Source: Aphelocoma coerulescens (taxonomy: Eukaryota > Chordata > Aves > Passeriformes > Corvidae). Taken from it: 64,000 bases of DNA. The notes below the pieces were generated by a model. The model was given only the letters and a program-made list of their open reading frames with translations, searched no databases and was not told the origin of the DNA. Positions within the stretch are counted from its first letter, which is position 1. Each line of letters begins with the position of its first letter. The stretch spans positions 124,001 through 188,000 of the forward strand of contig NW_027183519.1 of assembly GCF_041296385.1 (NCBI RefSeq). Direction: 5' to 3'. A program made the translations under genes and the position numbers. This document shows positions 21,501 to 31,564 of this stretch, in pieces.

Positions 21501-23354
21501 GGGGGAAGGTGTTGTGCCTTTCCTTCCCGGTGCCTCAAGTGTGAAAGAAAGGTAGTGAGTCCTTGTTTACTGGGGTGAGGCAAAGCTCACAGCTAGCAGG
21601 GGTGCCCTGATCTCCGACTTGTGACTGAGAGAAAACAGCTGCTTGGAAATGGGTTTGAAAACATGGTGGTGCCTGGTTCAAAATGTCTAGCTTGATGACG
21701 TTGTGTTTTCAGGAAGTCCCAGTTAAGATGTATAACACTGGAAGATGCTTATTCTGCCTGCACTTAAGTCTTTCCCCAAACAGGTCTTGTTGATTGCTGA
21801 AGAGTATGTGTTGACATACCTGGTAGTGATAAATTTCACAGAGCTGGAGAATCACAGATGCTTTACTGCCTTTGGGAATACCCTAAGGATAATTGCATTT
21901 AGAGTTAGTATTCTTTATATATTTTACTGTCCAGTGAAAAACTCTGCTCCCTGAGGTGTGGATCCACACCTTTCTTCTGGTGAGGCAGAACTACAGTCTA
22001 ATTCATTATAAAGATAATTTGGCAGCAGGAAACTCAGAGGCCCCTTGATAATATCAGGGAAACTGACACAACCTTAAAATATTTAGATTTTATTTTGTGA
22101 TGGAGGCTTCCATGCAGCCTGGATTTTTACATTGCACTGCTTTTCCCCCCTGTACATCCAAGGCAGGGGATGAGGCCAGACACACCTTGGTGTTTGCTTG
22201 TAAGGCTGGGCTTGTGCTGTGGACTTGTGATGCAGAGCTGCACTGGGGCTGACAGTGCACTGCCAGCTCTTGAGAGCTGCAGCATCCCCTGAACCACTCA
22301 GCCTCGTGCCAAGATGTGTTCCCAGGGAGGCCTGAGGGCTCACACCCACCTTTAATTAACACTGCCCCATCCAGGCTTTGGATAACCTTGAGTAGTTTCA
22401 GGCCTTTGCAACTTTTACCATAAAAAAGAAAAAAAAAGGAATTTGCCAATGGAGAGGGGATGTTGCCAGGTGCTGTCCCAGCAGTACCCACTATGTGGCA
22501 GAGATGGTTTTACAAAAGGTCCTAAATCCTTCTGGGACCAGTTGCCAGGGAGCATCCCATGCAGAACATGAACCAAGTAAAAATGCAAAGCTCATCTTGC
22601 ATCTGTCTTACCTTAAGAAATTCTTAGGGCACTAAGGACATAGTATTACAGTACTTGTACCTTTTTAATCCATAAGTGAAAGCGATGTGGGTTATCATAT
22701 GTGGTAATGTTTGAGAGCTGAATGACAGAGCTGTCAGCTGTGGGACACTGAAATGACAGCCCTTTAAAGTGCTGTCAGGTCTTGTCAGACACTTTTACCA
22801 TAACACTTATTTTAGCCTCTGGAAGACAAATCTATTGTGTCTTCCATTTCTGGGGGTCTCCTTAAAGCACTGCTATTCAGCAGTGGGATGTTTAACAAAA
22901 TGGCTTTCTTGAAGCTGTCTGCACTGTAGGTAAGATCTCCTCCCTTACCAGATACAGGAACCCCACCAATGCCATAGTCAGGGGCTTTGAGCAGGGTTCC
23001 CAAGACACAGAGACATTTTCCAGGCCTTGTGGCTTCCACAAAATGCAGAGATCTGTGTGCGATGCTCTGTGATTGCCTGGTGTTTGCATGTGACCTGCTT
23101 GGGCCTGCATGGGATCCCCCTGTCTGGCAAAGCCCACCACTTCCCAGGCCCCGACCTCTCTGGTGCAGAACAGCTTCATACAGCAGTGAAATCTGCTGGG
23201 GCTTGGCAGTGTGTTGGCCTGTGCACTCATTGGAGTGATAAGGAAAGAGGGGACACTCTCCATAATACCACCAGTGCTAAGGTGGGCTGGGCAGAACCTC
23301 GCTGCTCCCATCCAAACACGAGTGCCAGTGTTTGGCCTCGCCTTCTGCCCTCCT
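15549..23354. other. Non-coding stretch, no gene recognised
   Basis: About 7.8 kb with only short chance frames. Upstream EMCN exons (a Ser/Thr-rich ectodomain in small exons) should lie left of 40245 on the plus strand, but none could be identified with confidence. The best hint is a 33-bp segment at 21350-21382 between CTTCACAG and GTAGGT, open in phase 0, reading SQPISISNLSQ with an N-glycosylation sequon. A C8 homopolymer lies at 18988-18995. Confidence 0.4.
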
Positions 23355-23552
23355 GTGAAAAACGAGGTTCACTCTCCTGTGAGAATTTAAAGGGTTTAAT
23401 ATAAAGGCAATAAGAGACACATAAAGTAAAGCAAAGGGGTAATGGCTGGGTGCCTTGGCGCTCTGCCAAGAGCACACCTGATGCTAGAGGTGAGTCCTTT
23501 TTATACCATTTTTACTGTCTGTTCTTCATCCATATTAAAACTTTTCCCGGAG
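23355..23552 (+). mobile_element. Possible truncated LTR of a second ERV family, cut by the ERV array
   Basis: The segment opens TGTGAAAAACGAGG and has the look of an avian LTR. It stops abruptly at the ERV array boundary, and no continuation was found on the far side at 39988. Family and orientation are inferred from general style only. Confidence 0.35.
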
Positions 23553-23928
23553 TATTACCGCAGGCCTGGTTCCTATGGTATAGCACCGTGTCCCGCAGCC
23601 ATAGGGAGGAGGAGGAGGAGAAGATCCAGCAGGCAGGAGTTGTGCAGCAAGATTGATTTATTTAATTATTTTACAAACTCTTTTATAGACTTTTTTCTTC
23701 ATAGCCTAATTGGACAAAGGGCCAGCCACCCCTTGGGGGTGATTGGCTAAAATCCTAAAACATCCATTGTCAAAATATTTTTCTACTATACCATAAACAA
23801 GACTTTTCAAGGTTGCAGGTGTCTGGGTTGTTTACATTCCCTGCTACCTCTTCTGTGAGAGAGAAAAGTCTCTCACGGACTTAGAAAATAACAAGAAAAT
23901 CCTCGCTAGCAGCATTTTTGTATCTACA
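23553..23928 (-). repeat. LTR1 (outer 3' LTR, 376 bp)
   Basis: On the minus strand it starts TGTAGATAC right after the polypurine tract and ends GGTAATA. A TATAAAAG box lies at 23680-23687 and AATAAA at 23657-23662. It reads CCTATGG where the other three LTRs read CCTACGG (near 23575). The 3' end is TA rather than the canonical CA. Confidence 0.93.
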
Positions 23929-23942
23929 ATTCCCCCTTTTTG
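23929..23942 (-). other. Polypurine tract, ERV copy A
   Basis: Minus strand AAAAAGGGGGAAT directly before the TG of LTR1: the usual plus-strand DNA priming site. Confidence 0.88.
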
Positions 23943-24057
23943 TTTTATAAGATAACAACTCTACTATTAATGCCAAATAGAAATCTACATCAGTTATTAA
24001 TTCTAAATATGTCCTTAAGGCTTTAACTATCTGACTCCATAACAAGAAATTTAAAGT

Positions 24058-25417
24058 TCAGTCTCTGCTTGTGGAAGGACCATCTGCCTGATGGTTGACA
24101 TCCTGGTCATCATCAGAAGAGTCATTAGGCTGATGCTCTACATTCTGGTCGCCATTTGGATGATTGGCGTTCTGGTCATCATTCAGAGGTTGCCTGTTCT
24201 GCCTCTGGTGCCGTAGGTCAGGGCGAACGCATTTTGCAGGTAGCCACCGTATCCCAGTATCTGTGGAAACGCAAGCATACCCACGACCCCAGACGATAAG
24301 CTCATGTGGGCCTTCCCACTGGTTAGTGAGTAAATTCCGCACCCAGACTCTTGCCCGGGGCAGTTGTCTGTCGCCTGCAGACTGCAATGAGAAAAAATGA
24401 TTCAGAATAACAGGATTATTTGAATTTTGTGGTACTGTAAGGTGATTAATTGTATACAAAGCTTTTGCTAGTCGGCTCTGTGGGGTTTCTCCATGCATTC
24501 CCCTTTTCTGTTTGTCCAAAACATGCTTCAAGGTACCATGAGCGCATTCAACAATGGCTTGGCCAGTAGGAGAATGTGGGATACCAAAGGTATGGTCTAC
24601 ACCCCATAGGTGTAAAAACTGCCGTGTCTTCTCGGAGGCGTAGGCAGGACCATTATCGGTTTTCACAGAAGCTGGCACGCCCAGGACTGAGAAAGCCAAT
24701 TTCCAATGGGCAATGACATCACGGCTCTTCTCTCCAGTGTGAGCAGTAGCCCACATAGCTGAGGAGAAAGTGTCAATAGACACGTGCACATATTTCAGCC
24801 GACCAAATTCTGGGACGTGAGTTACATCCGTTTGCCAAATCTGCAAGGCTTTTAGCCCTCTGGGGTTTACCCCTGCTGGCAAAGGCGCAGCGAGTCCGTG
24901 ACAGTCAGCACAAGCGCTGACAATGTCGCGCGCCTCGGTTGGCGTTAAATGAAAACTGCTTCTGCAGGGTATGTGCACTTTGATGGAAGAAACCGTGCGA
25001 TGCCTTGGCTTGTGCAATTTTGTCAGGCTGAGGCCCTACCCATGCAGGGTTTGCCAGCATGTCAGCCCTGGCATTGCCTTCCGTTAGAAAACCTGGTAAA
25101 TTGGTGTGGCTTCGAATGTGCAGAATGTAATACGGATGCACTCGAGCCTGAATTGCAGACCACAAGGTTTGCAACAGCGAAAACAGAGCCGCATTATTCA
25201 CCTCCTTCAGAAGGGAACAATCTAAGCGTTGGGTGATATCTGCTACATAAGCAGAGTCAGTAACCAAATTCAAAGGTTCCTGTGAGAATCGCTGAAAAGC
25301 CATGGTAACAGCCCTTAATTCAACTAACTGAGCAGAGTCTGACTCGGATTGGTGTGTTAATGAACCACCACAAAGGCAGTGTAGGATACTGTGCGCCCTT
25401 ACACACAGTGACCCCTG
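24058..25417 (-). pseudogene. pol: ERV pol remnant, copy A: RNase H end and integrase, RT deleted
   Basis: Two frames. The first (open 24905-25417) holds the C-terminal part of RNase H (SAQLVELRAV, LVTDSAYVADI, HIRSHTNLPG) and the first two His of the integrase zinc site (HQSAH). The second (24058-25017) resumes the zinc site (CADC), then the catalytic core with D64 (WQTDVTHV), D121 (KTDNGPAY) and E157 (GQAIVE), a D,D35E triad, and the C-terminal domain (WEGPHELIVWGRGY). Residue numbers count from the first Met of that frame. The frame change falls inside the zinc-binding domain, a probable indel. The reverse-transcriptase domain that should lie between protease and RNase H is absent; fewer than 100 bp separate the pro stop from the RNase H part. 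The tail is unusually rich in Asp/Asn/Gln/His. Confidence 0.9.
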
Positions 25418-26211
25418 CTAAAATTTGTCCCAATCCGTACGCCCCAAGCTGCCAACACATCCCGTCCCCAAAGGTTACAGGAAGTGGTAGCAACATAAGG
25501 CCTAATTGTAGCTGTGTGTCCCTCTGAATCCTTCACCACCACAGGCCGTTCACTTAAATAGCTCTGTGTGGTTCCTCCTAATCCTGCGATGGCCGATCCC
25601 ACCGGGGCTAAAGGCCATGAGGGAGGCCACGCAGAGAAGGAGATGATAGTTACATCAGCACCCATATCAATCAAACCTCGAAGCTGAATCCGGGGTGGTT
25701 GGGCGCTTGGCAGGACCAGGGTACGTGTCATCTGTGGCCTTTGGTCAGAGATGTCTGCAGTCCAGAGGGCCTGTGGAAGTCCCGTAGATCCACTGCCGTT
25801 ATCTTCCTGAATTTGTTCTACCCTGGGGACACAAGACTTAAAAGGCACTAATTTAGCAAGGCAGGTCTTTTCAGGAATAGTTACAGGGGGGTTTTGCATG
25901 GAGACCATAGCGCAAATCTGACCTTTAAAGTCAGAATCAGTAACTCCTGAGTGCACTAAGATTCCTTGATGGGCAACATCAGATTTTCCCACCAGCATCG
26001 CACTGGATCCCTGGGCTAAGGGTCCATATGCATCCAAGGGAACCTTATAAATACCGCTAGAGTCTAAGACGACTGTGGCTGCGGTGTGGACGTCAAACCC
26101 GTCTGATCCGTGGGTGCCGTCTGATCCCTGGGTGCTGTCTCTAGGGTGGCTGGGTAGGCCTGTGCCTGTACCTGTGCCACTCTCTGGGGGAGCGACTGCA
26201 TCGGAGAGCAA
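25399..26211 (-). CDS. pro: ERV pro: dUTPase plus aspartic protease, copy A
   Basis: A 270-codon frame lying -1 relative to gag and overlapping its end, as expected for ribosomal frameshifting. The first sense codon shown is not an ATG. No canonical slippery heptamer was seen; the nearest candidate is GGGGGAAT, just above 26211. The N-terminal half is a dUTPase domain (GFDVHTAATVVLD; GVTDSDFKGQI resembles a conserved dUTPase motif), which in the family lowers dUTP during reverse transcription. The C-terminal half is a retroviral protease with active-site segment LIDMGADVTII and flap-side LWGRDVLAAWG. The usual Asp-Thr-Gly is Asp-Met-Gly here. The stop comes shortly after the protease, next to the pol deletion. 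Confidence 0.88.
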   Translation of the reverse strand: MLSDAVAPPESGTGTGTGLPSHPRDSTQGSDGTHGSDGFDVHTAATVVLDSSGIYKVPLDAYGPLAQGSSAMLVGKSDVAHQGILVHSGVTDSDFKGQICAMVSMQNPPVTIPEKTCLAKLVPFKSCVPRVEQIQEDNGSGSTGLPQALWTADISDQRPQMTRTLVLPSAQPPRIQLRGLIDMGADVTIISFSAWPPSWPLAPVGSAIAGLGGTTQSYLSERPVVVKDSEGHTATIRPYVATTSCNLWGRDVLAAWGVRIGTNFSRGHCV

Positions 26212-28778
26212 TTCCCCCTCCTTGCACCCCGGTGGAAGTTTCCCGACAAAGGCCGACCATCGGCATGAGTCCGGGATCTACAGTAGCCCGTACAATGGCC
26301 TGGCCTGCCACACCTCTTGCACTGGGGGATCGGTGTGTTCTCTTTTTGGCTCGGCTTAGGCCACTTCCGTCTCTTCACCTGTTTTGGTGGCTTTGGTTCA
26401 CGACCAGAAGATGCGTGAACAGGCTGCAGGAAAGCAGCCAAAGCAGACCTTTTCTGGTTCCCAGATCCCACCTTAGCACAGGCTTCGACCATGTCTGTTA
26501 CCTCAGGGTCCCCTGGTAAGGCATCTATGATTTTTCTGCACTCCTCGTTTGCGTTATCCCTCACTAACTGCCTTAACAACATCTGTCTTAACCCGTCATC
26601 CTCAACCTGCTTCTCAAGAGAAGCAGAAACTTTCTCTACAAAAGAGAGGAATGACTCTGATTTGCCTTGAACTATTTCAGTATATCGCTTTCTGGGCGCA
26701 GACAACTCTATGGTTTTCAACAGGGCAGCCATGCCGACCTGTTGAGCTTGCTGCAGGATGCTAGAGGGCAAATTACCCTGTAGACTGGGATCAGAGAAGG
26801 GACCAGTCCCCATCAAAGCATCCACTCCTGCTGTCTGTCTAGGATCAGCAGCAGGGAGCTGCATATTTGCTAATGCAGTCTTGCCGGCCAGCTTTCTCCA
26901 GGTTTTCTCAAAAACTGTCAATTGTACAGGTTGAAATAGAATTTGACCTAAGTGTCTGATATCAAATGGAGAAAGCAAATCCGTATTTATCACCCTTATT
27001 ATCTGCATAACCTCAGCAGAACCTAGTCCATATTGTGCCACCTTGGATTGGAGGTCCTGGGCAACTTTCCAGGCAATTACCTCATGCTTGTCATGCTCCC
27101 CTGAATCTGGGAGAGCCTTATACACTGGGAAAGCTTGGATCTCCCCTTTAGGGGAAGCACTACCATCCTGAACTTCTGGCACCGCCTGTGGATGGAGTGT
27201 AACAGCTCCCCGGTTACCCCCAGAATCCGCAGATCTATATGGCATTCCAAGGATTTTTAATGACCTCCAGTCACCCTCCTCCAATGCTCGCATCTTAAGG
27301 GACTCTAAGAAGCGATTATAATGCGTCGGACGCACTGTTACCGTGCAGTCCTGAAAGGTCCAGGGGCGAGACCGGCGCAGCCTTTTTCTTCGCCGCGCGG
27401 CTACAGCCGCCTGACGACCTGGGGCCAGCACCTCATCTGCCTCACTGCCTGACGAGGAATCATCAGGCAAAGGCAACTTTGGGGTGCTGGGAGTGAACAG
27501 AAATTTACGTGGAGGGGCACTTTGGCTAAGTTCGCTAGAGGCAGAACAGACAGGACAGACTGCAGCTGGCTGCGCGGCAGTTTTTGCACCAGTTTCTATA
27601 CGGGAGGCCGTCTCGGCCGGCCCCGACCGAACTGGTACTGGAACCGCTGTCGCCGTCTCTGAGGCTACAGCCGCTCTCGGCGCCGCCGCCTCTGGCACAG
27701 CAGCTGCGTTCGGCGCGGTCGCCGCTGCCGCTGCTGTTTCGCGCTCCCCAGCCGCGCCCGGCGCTGCTGCCGCTGGCCCGCTCTCGGGGGTCGCTCTGGG
27801 TGCCGCTGCCCCTGCCCGCTGCTCCGCAGCCGCCGTCTCTGGCCGCGTCTCCGCAGCCGCTGCCGGGTTCGCCGCCGGCCGCGCCGTTTCTCGGCTCGGA
27901 GCCGCGTCTCCCGCGGATGGCGGGGGGGGCGCGGGCGGCGCTGGTTCGGGCATTCGCCGCTCTAACAGGGTGAGGAGTTCCTCCATCCTTCGGGATAAAT
28001 TTGGCAGCTCCATCAGCAAAGGCAAATGCTGCACTAAGAGGTCGATGGCTCGGTTCTGCGACTGCGCAGAACAGTCCAGCGCCAGGGAGGGCAGCGGACC
28101 ACACCCAGGGAGTCCCGGGGCAGGCACGCCCGGCGCTACGCCGGCTAAGAAGTTAGATCCAGGTCCGTACGGAACCGAGCTAGGAGCCTCTCTGGGCATC
28201 CAAGTGGCTAAGCCGCTGATCTGCAGCCCTGGATAAGCCGTGGCCGCTGCCCAGCCGACCGGAAAGGCAGGCTGTGCGCCCTCCCGCTGCTCTGACCCCC
28301 CCGCCTCTGGCGGCGCGGGGTTCCTGGGGGCTGCGGAGTCCTGCGATTGTGCAGGGTGAGCCGTCGCAGGCTCTGCCTGTGGAGCCGGGGGGGTTTTCCT
28401 GAATCCATTATCATTTTCCCCGGAAACCCAGTCAACGGGGCCCCCTTCGGACGTTCCTCCGTCACTCATCACCGAGATAGACGAGCCAGCCCTGCTATCA
28501 CAGTCAAGGTCTATCAGCAGGATAAATAATGAACGCCAGGTTTTGTATCATTCTAACGCTGCTGAGTCCCCAGTCGGGAGCTCCTGTCGGACAGCGCATC
28601 CGAGTTCCTGCCATAAGGCAAAGTCCAGGGCACTATCTCTGTCCATGGAAATCCCTTTTAAAGTAGCCCAGTCTAATAATTCCCGAACTGAGTTTTCAGG
28701 AATGGAGGTGCGCAATATGCTAAACACACCTTTCCAGACCAGCATCGCAGCTTCGGTTTGTGAGCCGCTGTTTGCCAT
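26064..28778 (-). pseudogene. gag: ERV gag, copy A, interrupted by one in-frame TGA
   Basis: The frame starts at ATG 28778 with a matrix-like segment of 76 codons (includes VWKGVFSILRTSIPE and ALDFALWQELG). It meets TGA at 28548-28550, then stays open in the same frame to 26064; the downstream part, counted from 28472, has 802 codons. That part has a very Ala/Pro-rich linker (about residues 170-300), a capsid with a major homology region (QGKSESFLSFVEKV, near residue 600), and one nucleocapsid zinc knuckle, CKRCGRPGHCTGYC (near 720). Gag builds the virion core. The single stop separates matrix from the rest. Copy A reads RAGAAAP and SETATAV where B and C read RAGGEAP and SETAAAV. Its end overlaps pro by 148 nt in the -1 frame. 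Confidence 0.9.
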
Positions 28779-28883
28779 TTCTCAGTTCTGTCGGACCTCC
28801 CGGTCCCGGGGGGCAAAGGGGAGCAGCGTACCTCTAGAGGAATTCGGCTTGGCTCGCAGCAGCAGGACACGTCAGAGAGTGCA

Positions 28884-28903
28884 GATCACGTCGGGCAGCA
28901 CCA
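28884..28903 (-). other. Primer-binding site, ERV copy A (tRNA-Trp-like)
   Basis: Two bases after the LTR the minus strand reads TGGTGCTGCCCGACGTGATC. It shares TGGTG and CCCGACGTGATC, and the TT spacer, with the tRNA-Trp site of avian leukosis-type viruses. The middle differs in sequence and by one base in length. Confidence 0.7.
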
Positions 28904-28905
28904 AA

Positions 28906-29281
28906 TATTACCGCAGGCCTGGTTCCTACGGTATAGCACCGTGTCCCGCAGCCATAGGGAGGAGGAGGAGGAGAAGATCCAGCAGGCAGGAGTTGTGCAG
29001 CAAGATTGATTTATTTAATTATTTTACAAACTCTTTTATAGACTTTTTTCTTCATAGCCTAATTGGACAAAGGGCCAGCCACCCCTTGGGGGTGATTGGC
29101 TAAAATCCTAAAACATCCATTGTCAAAATATTTTTCTACTATACCATAAACAAGACTTTTCAAGGTTGCAGGTGTCTGGGTTGTTTACATTCCCTGCTAC
29201 CTCTTCTGTGAGAGAGAAAAGTCTCTCACGGACTTAGAAAATAACAAGAAAATCCTCGCTAGCAGCATTTTTGTATCTACA
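28906..29281 (-). repeat. LTR2 (shared, 376 bp)
   Basis: Same LTR with a primer-binding site on its left and a polypurine tract on its right, so it is internal to the tandem. Confidence 0.93.
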
Positions 29282-29295
29282 ATTCCCCCTTTTTG
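29282..29295 (-). other. Polypurine tract, ERV copy B
   Basis: Identical to that of copy A, next to LTR2. Confidence 0.88.
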
Positions 29296-29410
29296 TTTTA
29301 TAAGATAACAACTCTACTATTAATGCCAAATAGAAATCTACATCAGTTATTAATTCTAAATATGTCCTTAAGGCTTTAACTATCTGACTCCATAACAAGA
29401 AATTTAAAGT

Positions 29411-30770
29411 TCAGTCTCTGCTTGTGGAAGGACCATCTGCCTGATGGTTGACATCCTGGTCATCATCAGAAGAGTCATTAGGCTGATGCTCTACATTCTG
29501 GTCGCCATTTGGATGATTGGCGTTCTGGTCATCATTCAGAGGTTGCCTGTTCTGCCTCTGGTGCCGTAGGTCAGGGCGAACGCATTTTGCAGGTAGCCAC
29601 CGTATCCCAGTATCTGTGGAAACGCAAGCATACCCACGACCCCAGACGATAAGCTCATGTGGGCCTTCCCACTGGTTAGTGAGTAAATTCCGCACCCAGA
29701 CTCTTGCCCGGGGCAGTTGTCTGTCGCCTGCAGACTGCAATGAGAAAAAATGATTCAGAATAACAGGATTATTTGAATTTTGTGGTACTGTAAGGTGATT
29801 AATTGTATACAAAGCTTTTGCTAGTCGGCTCTGTGGGGTTTCTCCATGCATTCCCCTTTTCTGTTTGTCCAAAACATGCTTCAAGGTACCATGAGCGCAT
29901 TCAACAATGGCTTGGCCAGTAGGAGAATGTGGGATACCAAAGGTATGGTCTACACCCCATAGGTGTAAAAACTGCCGTGTCTTCTCGGAGGCGTAGGCAG
30001 GACCATTATCGGTTTTCACAGAAGCTGGCACGCCCAGGACTGAGAAAGCCAATTTCCAATGGGCAATGACATCACGGCTCTTCTCTCCAGTGTGAGCAGT
30101 AGCCCACATAGCCGAGGAGAAAGTGTCAATAGACACGTGCACATATTTCAGCCGACCAAATTCTGGGACGTGAGTTACATCCGTTTGCCAAATCTGCAAG
30201 GCTTTTAGCCCTCTGGGGTTTACCCCTGCTGGCAAAGGCGCAGCGAGTCCGTGACAGTCAGCACAAGCGCTGACAATGTCGCGCGCCTCGGTTGGCGTTA
30301 AATGAAAACTGCTTCTGCAGGGTATGTGCACTTTGATGGAAGAAACCGTGCGATGCCTTGGCTTGTGCAATTTTGTCAGGCTGAGGCCCTACCCATGCAG
30401 GGTTTGCCAGCATGTCAGCCCTGGCATTGCCTTCCGTTAGAAAACCTGGTAAATTGGTGTGGCTTCGAATGTGCAGAATGTAATACGGATGCACTCGAGC
30501 CTGAATTGCAGACCACAAGGTTTGCAACAGCGAAAACAGAGCCGCATTATTCACCTCCTTCAGAAGGGAACAATCTAAGCGTTGGGTGATATCTGCTACA
30601 TAAGCAGAGTCAGTAACCAAATTCAAAGGTTCCTGTGAGAATCGCTGAAAAGCCATGGTAACAGCCCTTAATTCAACTAACTGAGCAGAGTCTGACTCGG
30701 ATTGGTGTGTTAATGAACCACCACAAAGGCAGTGTAGGATACTGTGCGCCCTTACACACAGTGACCCCTG
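29411..30770 (-). pseudogene. pol: ERV pol remnant, copy B
   Basis: Same deletion of reverse transcriptase, same frame change between RNase H (30258-30656) and integrase (29411-30370), and same D,D35E triad as copy A. Confidence 0.9.
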
Positions 30771-31564
30771 CTAAAATTTGTCCCAATCCGTACGCCCCAA
30801 GCTGCCAACACATCCCGTCCCCAAAGGTTACAGGAAGTGGTAGCAACATAAGGCCTAATTGTAGCTGTGTGTCCCTCTGAATCCTTCACCACCACAGGCC
30901 GTTCACTTAAATAGCTCTGTGTGGTTCCTCCTAATCCTGCGATGGCCGATCCCACCGGGGCTAAAGGCCATGAGGGAGGCCACGCAGAGAAGGAGATGAT
31001 AGTTACATCAGCACCCATATCAATCAAACCTCGAAGCTGAATCCGGGGTGGTTGGGCGCTTGGCAGGACCAGGGTACGTGTCATCTGTGGCCTTTGGTCA
31101 GAGATGTCTGCAGTCCAGAGGGCCTGTGGAAGTCCCGTAGATCCACTGCCGTTATCTTCCTGAATTTGTTCTACCCTGGGGACACAAGACTTAAAAGGCA
31201 CTAATTTAGCAAGGCAGGTCTTTTCAGGAATAGTTACAGGGGGGTTTTGCATGGAGACCATAGCGCAAATCTGACCTTTAAAGTCAGAATCAGTAACTCC
31301 TGAGTGCACTAAGATTCCTTGATGGGCAACATCAGATTTTCCCACCAGCATCGCACTGGATCCCTGGGCTAAGGGTCCATATGCATCCAAGGGAACCTTA
31401 TAAATACCGCTAGAGTCTAAGACGACTGTGGCTGCGGTGTGGACGTCAAACCCGTCTGATCCGTGGGTGCCGTCTGATCCCTGGGTGCTGTCTCTAGGGT
31501 GGCTGGGTAGGCCTGTGCCTGTACCTGTGCCACTCTCTGGGGGAGCGACTGCATCGGAGAGCAA
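30752..31564 (-). CDS. pro: ERV pro: dUTPase plus aspartic protease, copy B
   Basis: Translation identical to copy A, including the DMG active site and the stop beside the reverse-transcriptase deletion. Confidence 0.88.
   Translation of the reverse strand: MLSDAVAPPESGTGTGTGLPSHPRDSTQGSDGTHGSDGFDVHTAATVVLDSSGIYKVPLDAYGPLAQGSSAMLVGKSDVAHQGILVHSGVTDSDFKGQICAMVSMQNPPVTIPEKTCLAKLVPFKSCVPRVEQIQEDNGSGSTGLPQALWTADISDQRPQMTRTLVLPSAQPPRIQLRGLIDMGADVTIISFSAWPPSWPLAPVGSAIAGLGGTTQSYLSERPVVVKDSEGHTATIRPYVATTSCNLWGRDVLAAWGVRIGTNFSRGHCV

Larger units (their letters stand above)
23553..29281 (-). mobile_element. Betaretrovirus-like ERV, tandem copy A (LTR1 to LTR2)
   Basis: Minus-strand provirus. From right to left: 5' LTR 28906-29281, primer-binding site 28884-28903, gag, pro with dUTPase, a pol remnant (RNase H end and integrase), polypurine tract 23929-23942, and 3' LTR 23553-23928. 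The fused dUTPase-protease in a separate frame, one CCHC knuckle in Gag and the D,D35E integrase fit a betaretrovirus-like (ERVK-type) element. Reverse transcriptase and env are missing. Copy A differs from B and C at several sites (for example CATAGCTGAGG at about 24757 against CATAGCCGAGG, and some gag codons). It is the most diverged of the three. Confidence 0.95.

Noticed and set aside
24058..25417. Programmed frameshift between RNase H and integrase frames
   Set aside because: Retroviruses do not shift frame inside integrase. The break falls within one zinc-binding domain and is shared by all copies, so an old indel is the simpler reading.
27484..28236. 250-codon plus-strand Ala-rich frame (also at 32837 and 38190)
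   Set aside because: It is the antisense shadow of the GC-rich Ala/Pro linker of gag. Composition alone explains the lack of stops.
28543..29103. 186-codon plus-strand frame over the LTR and gag leader (also in the other copies)
   Set aside because: It is antisense to the matrix part of gag and runs into the LTR; it is not a known gene.
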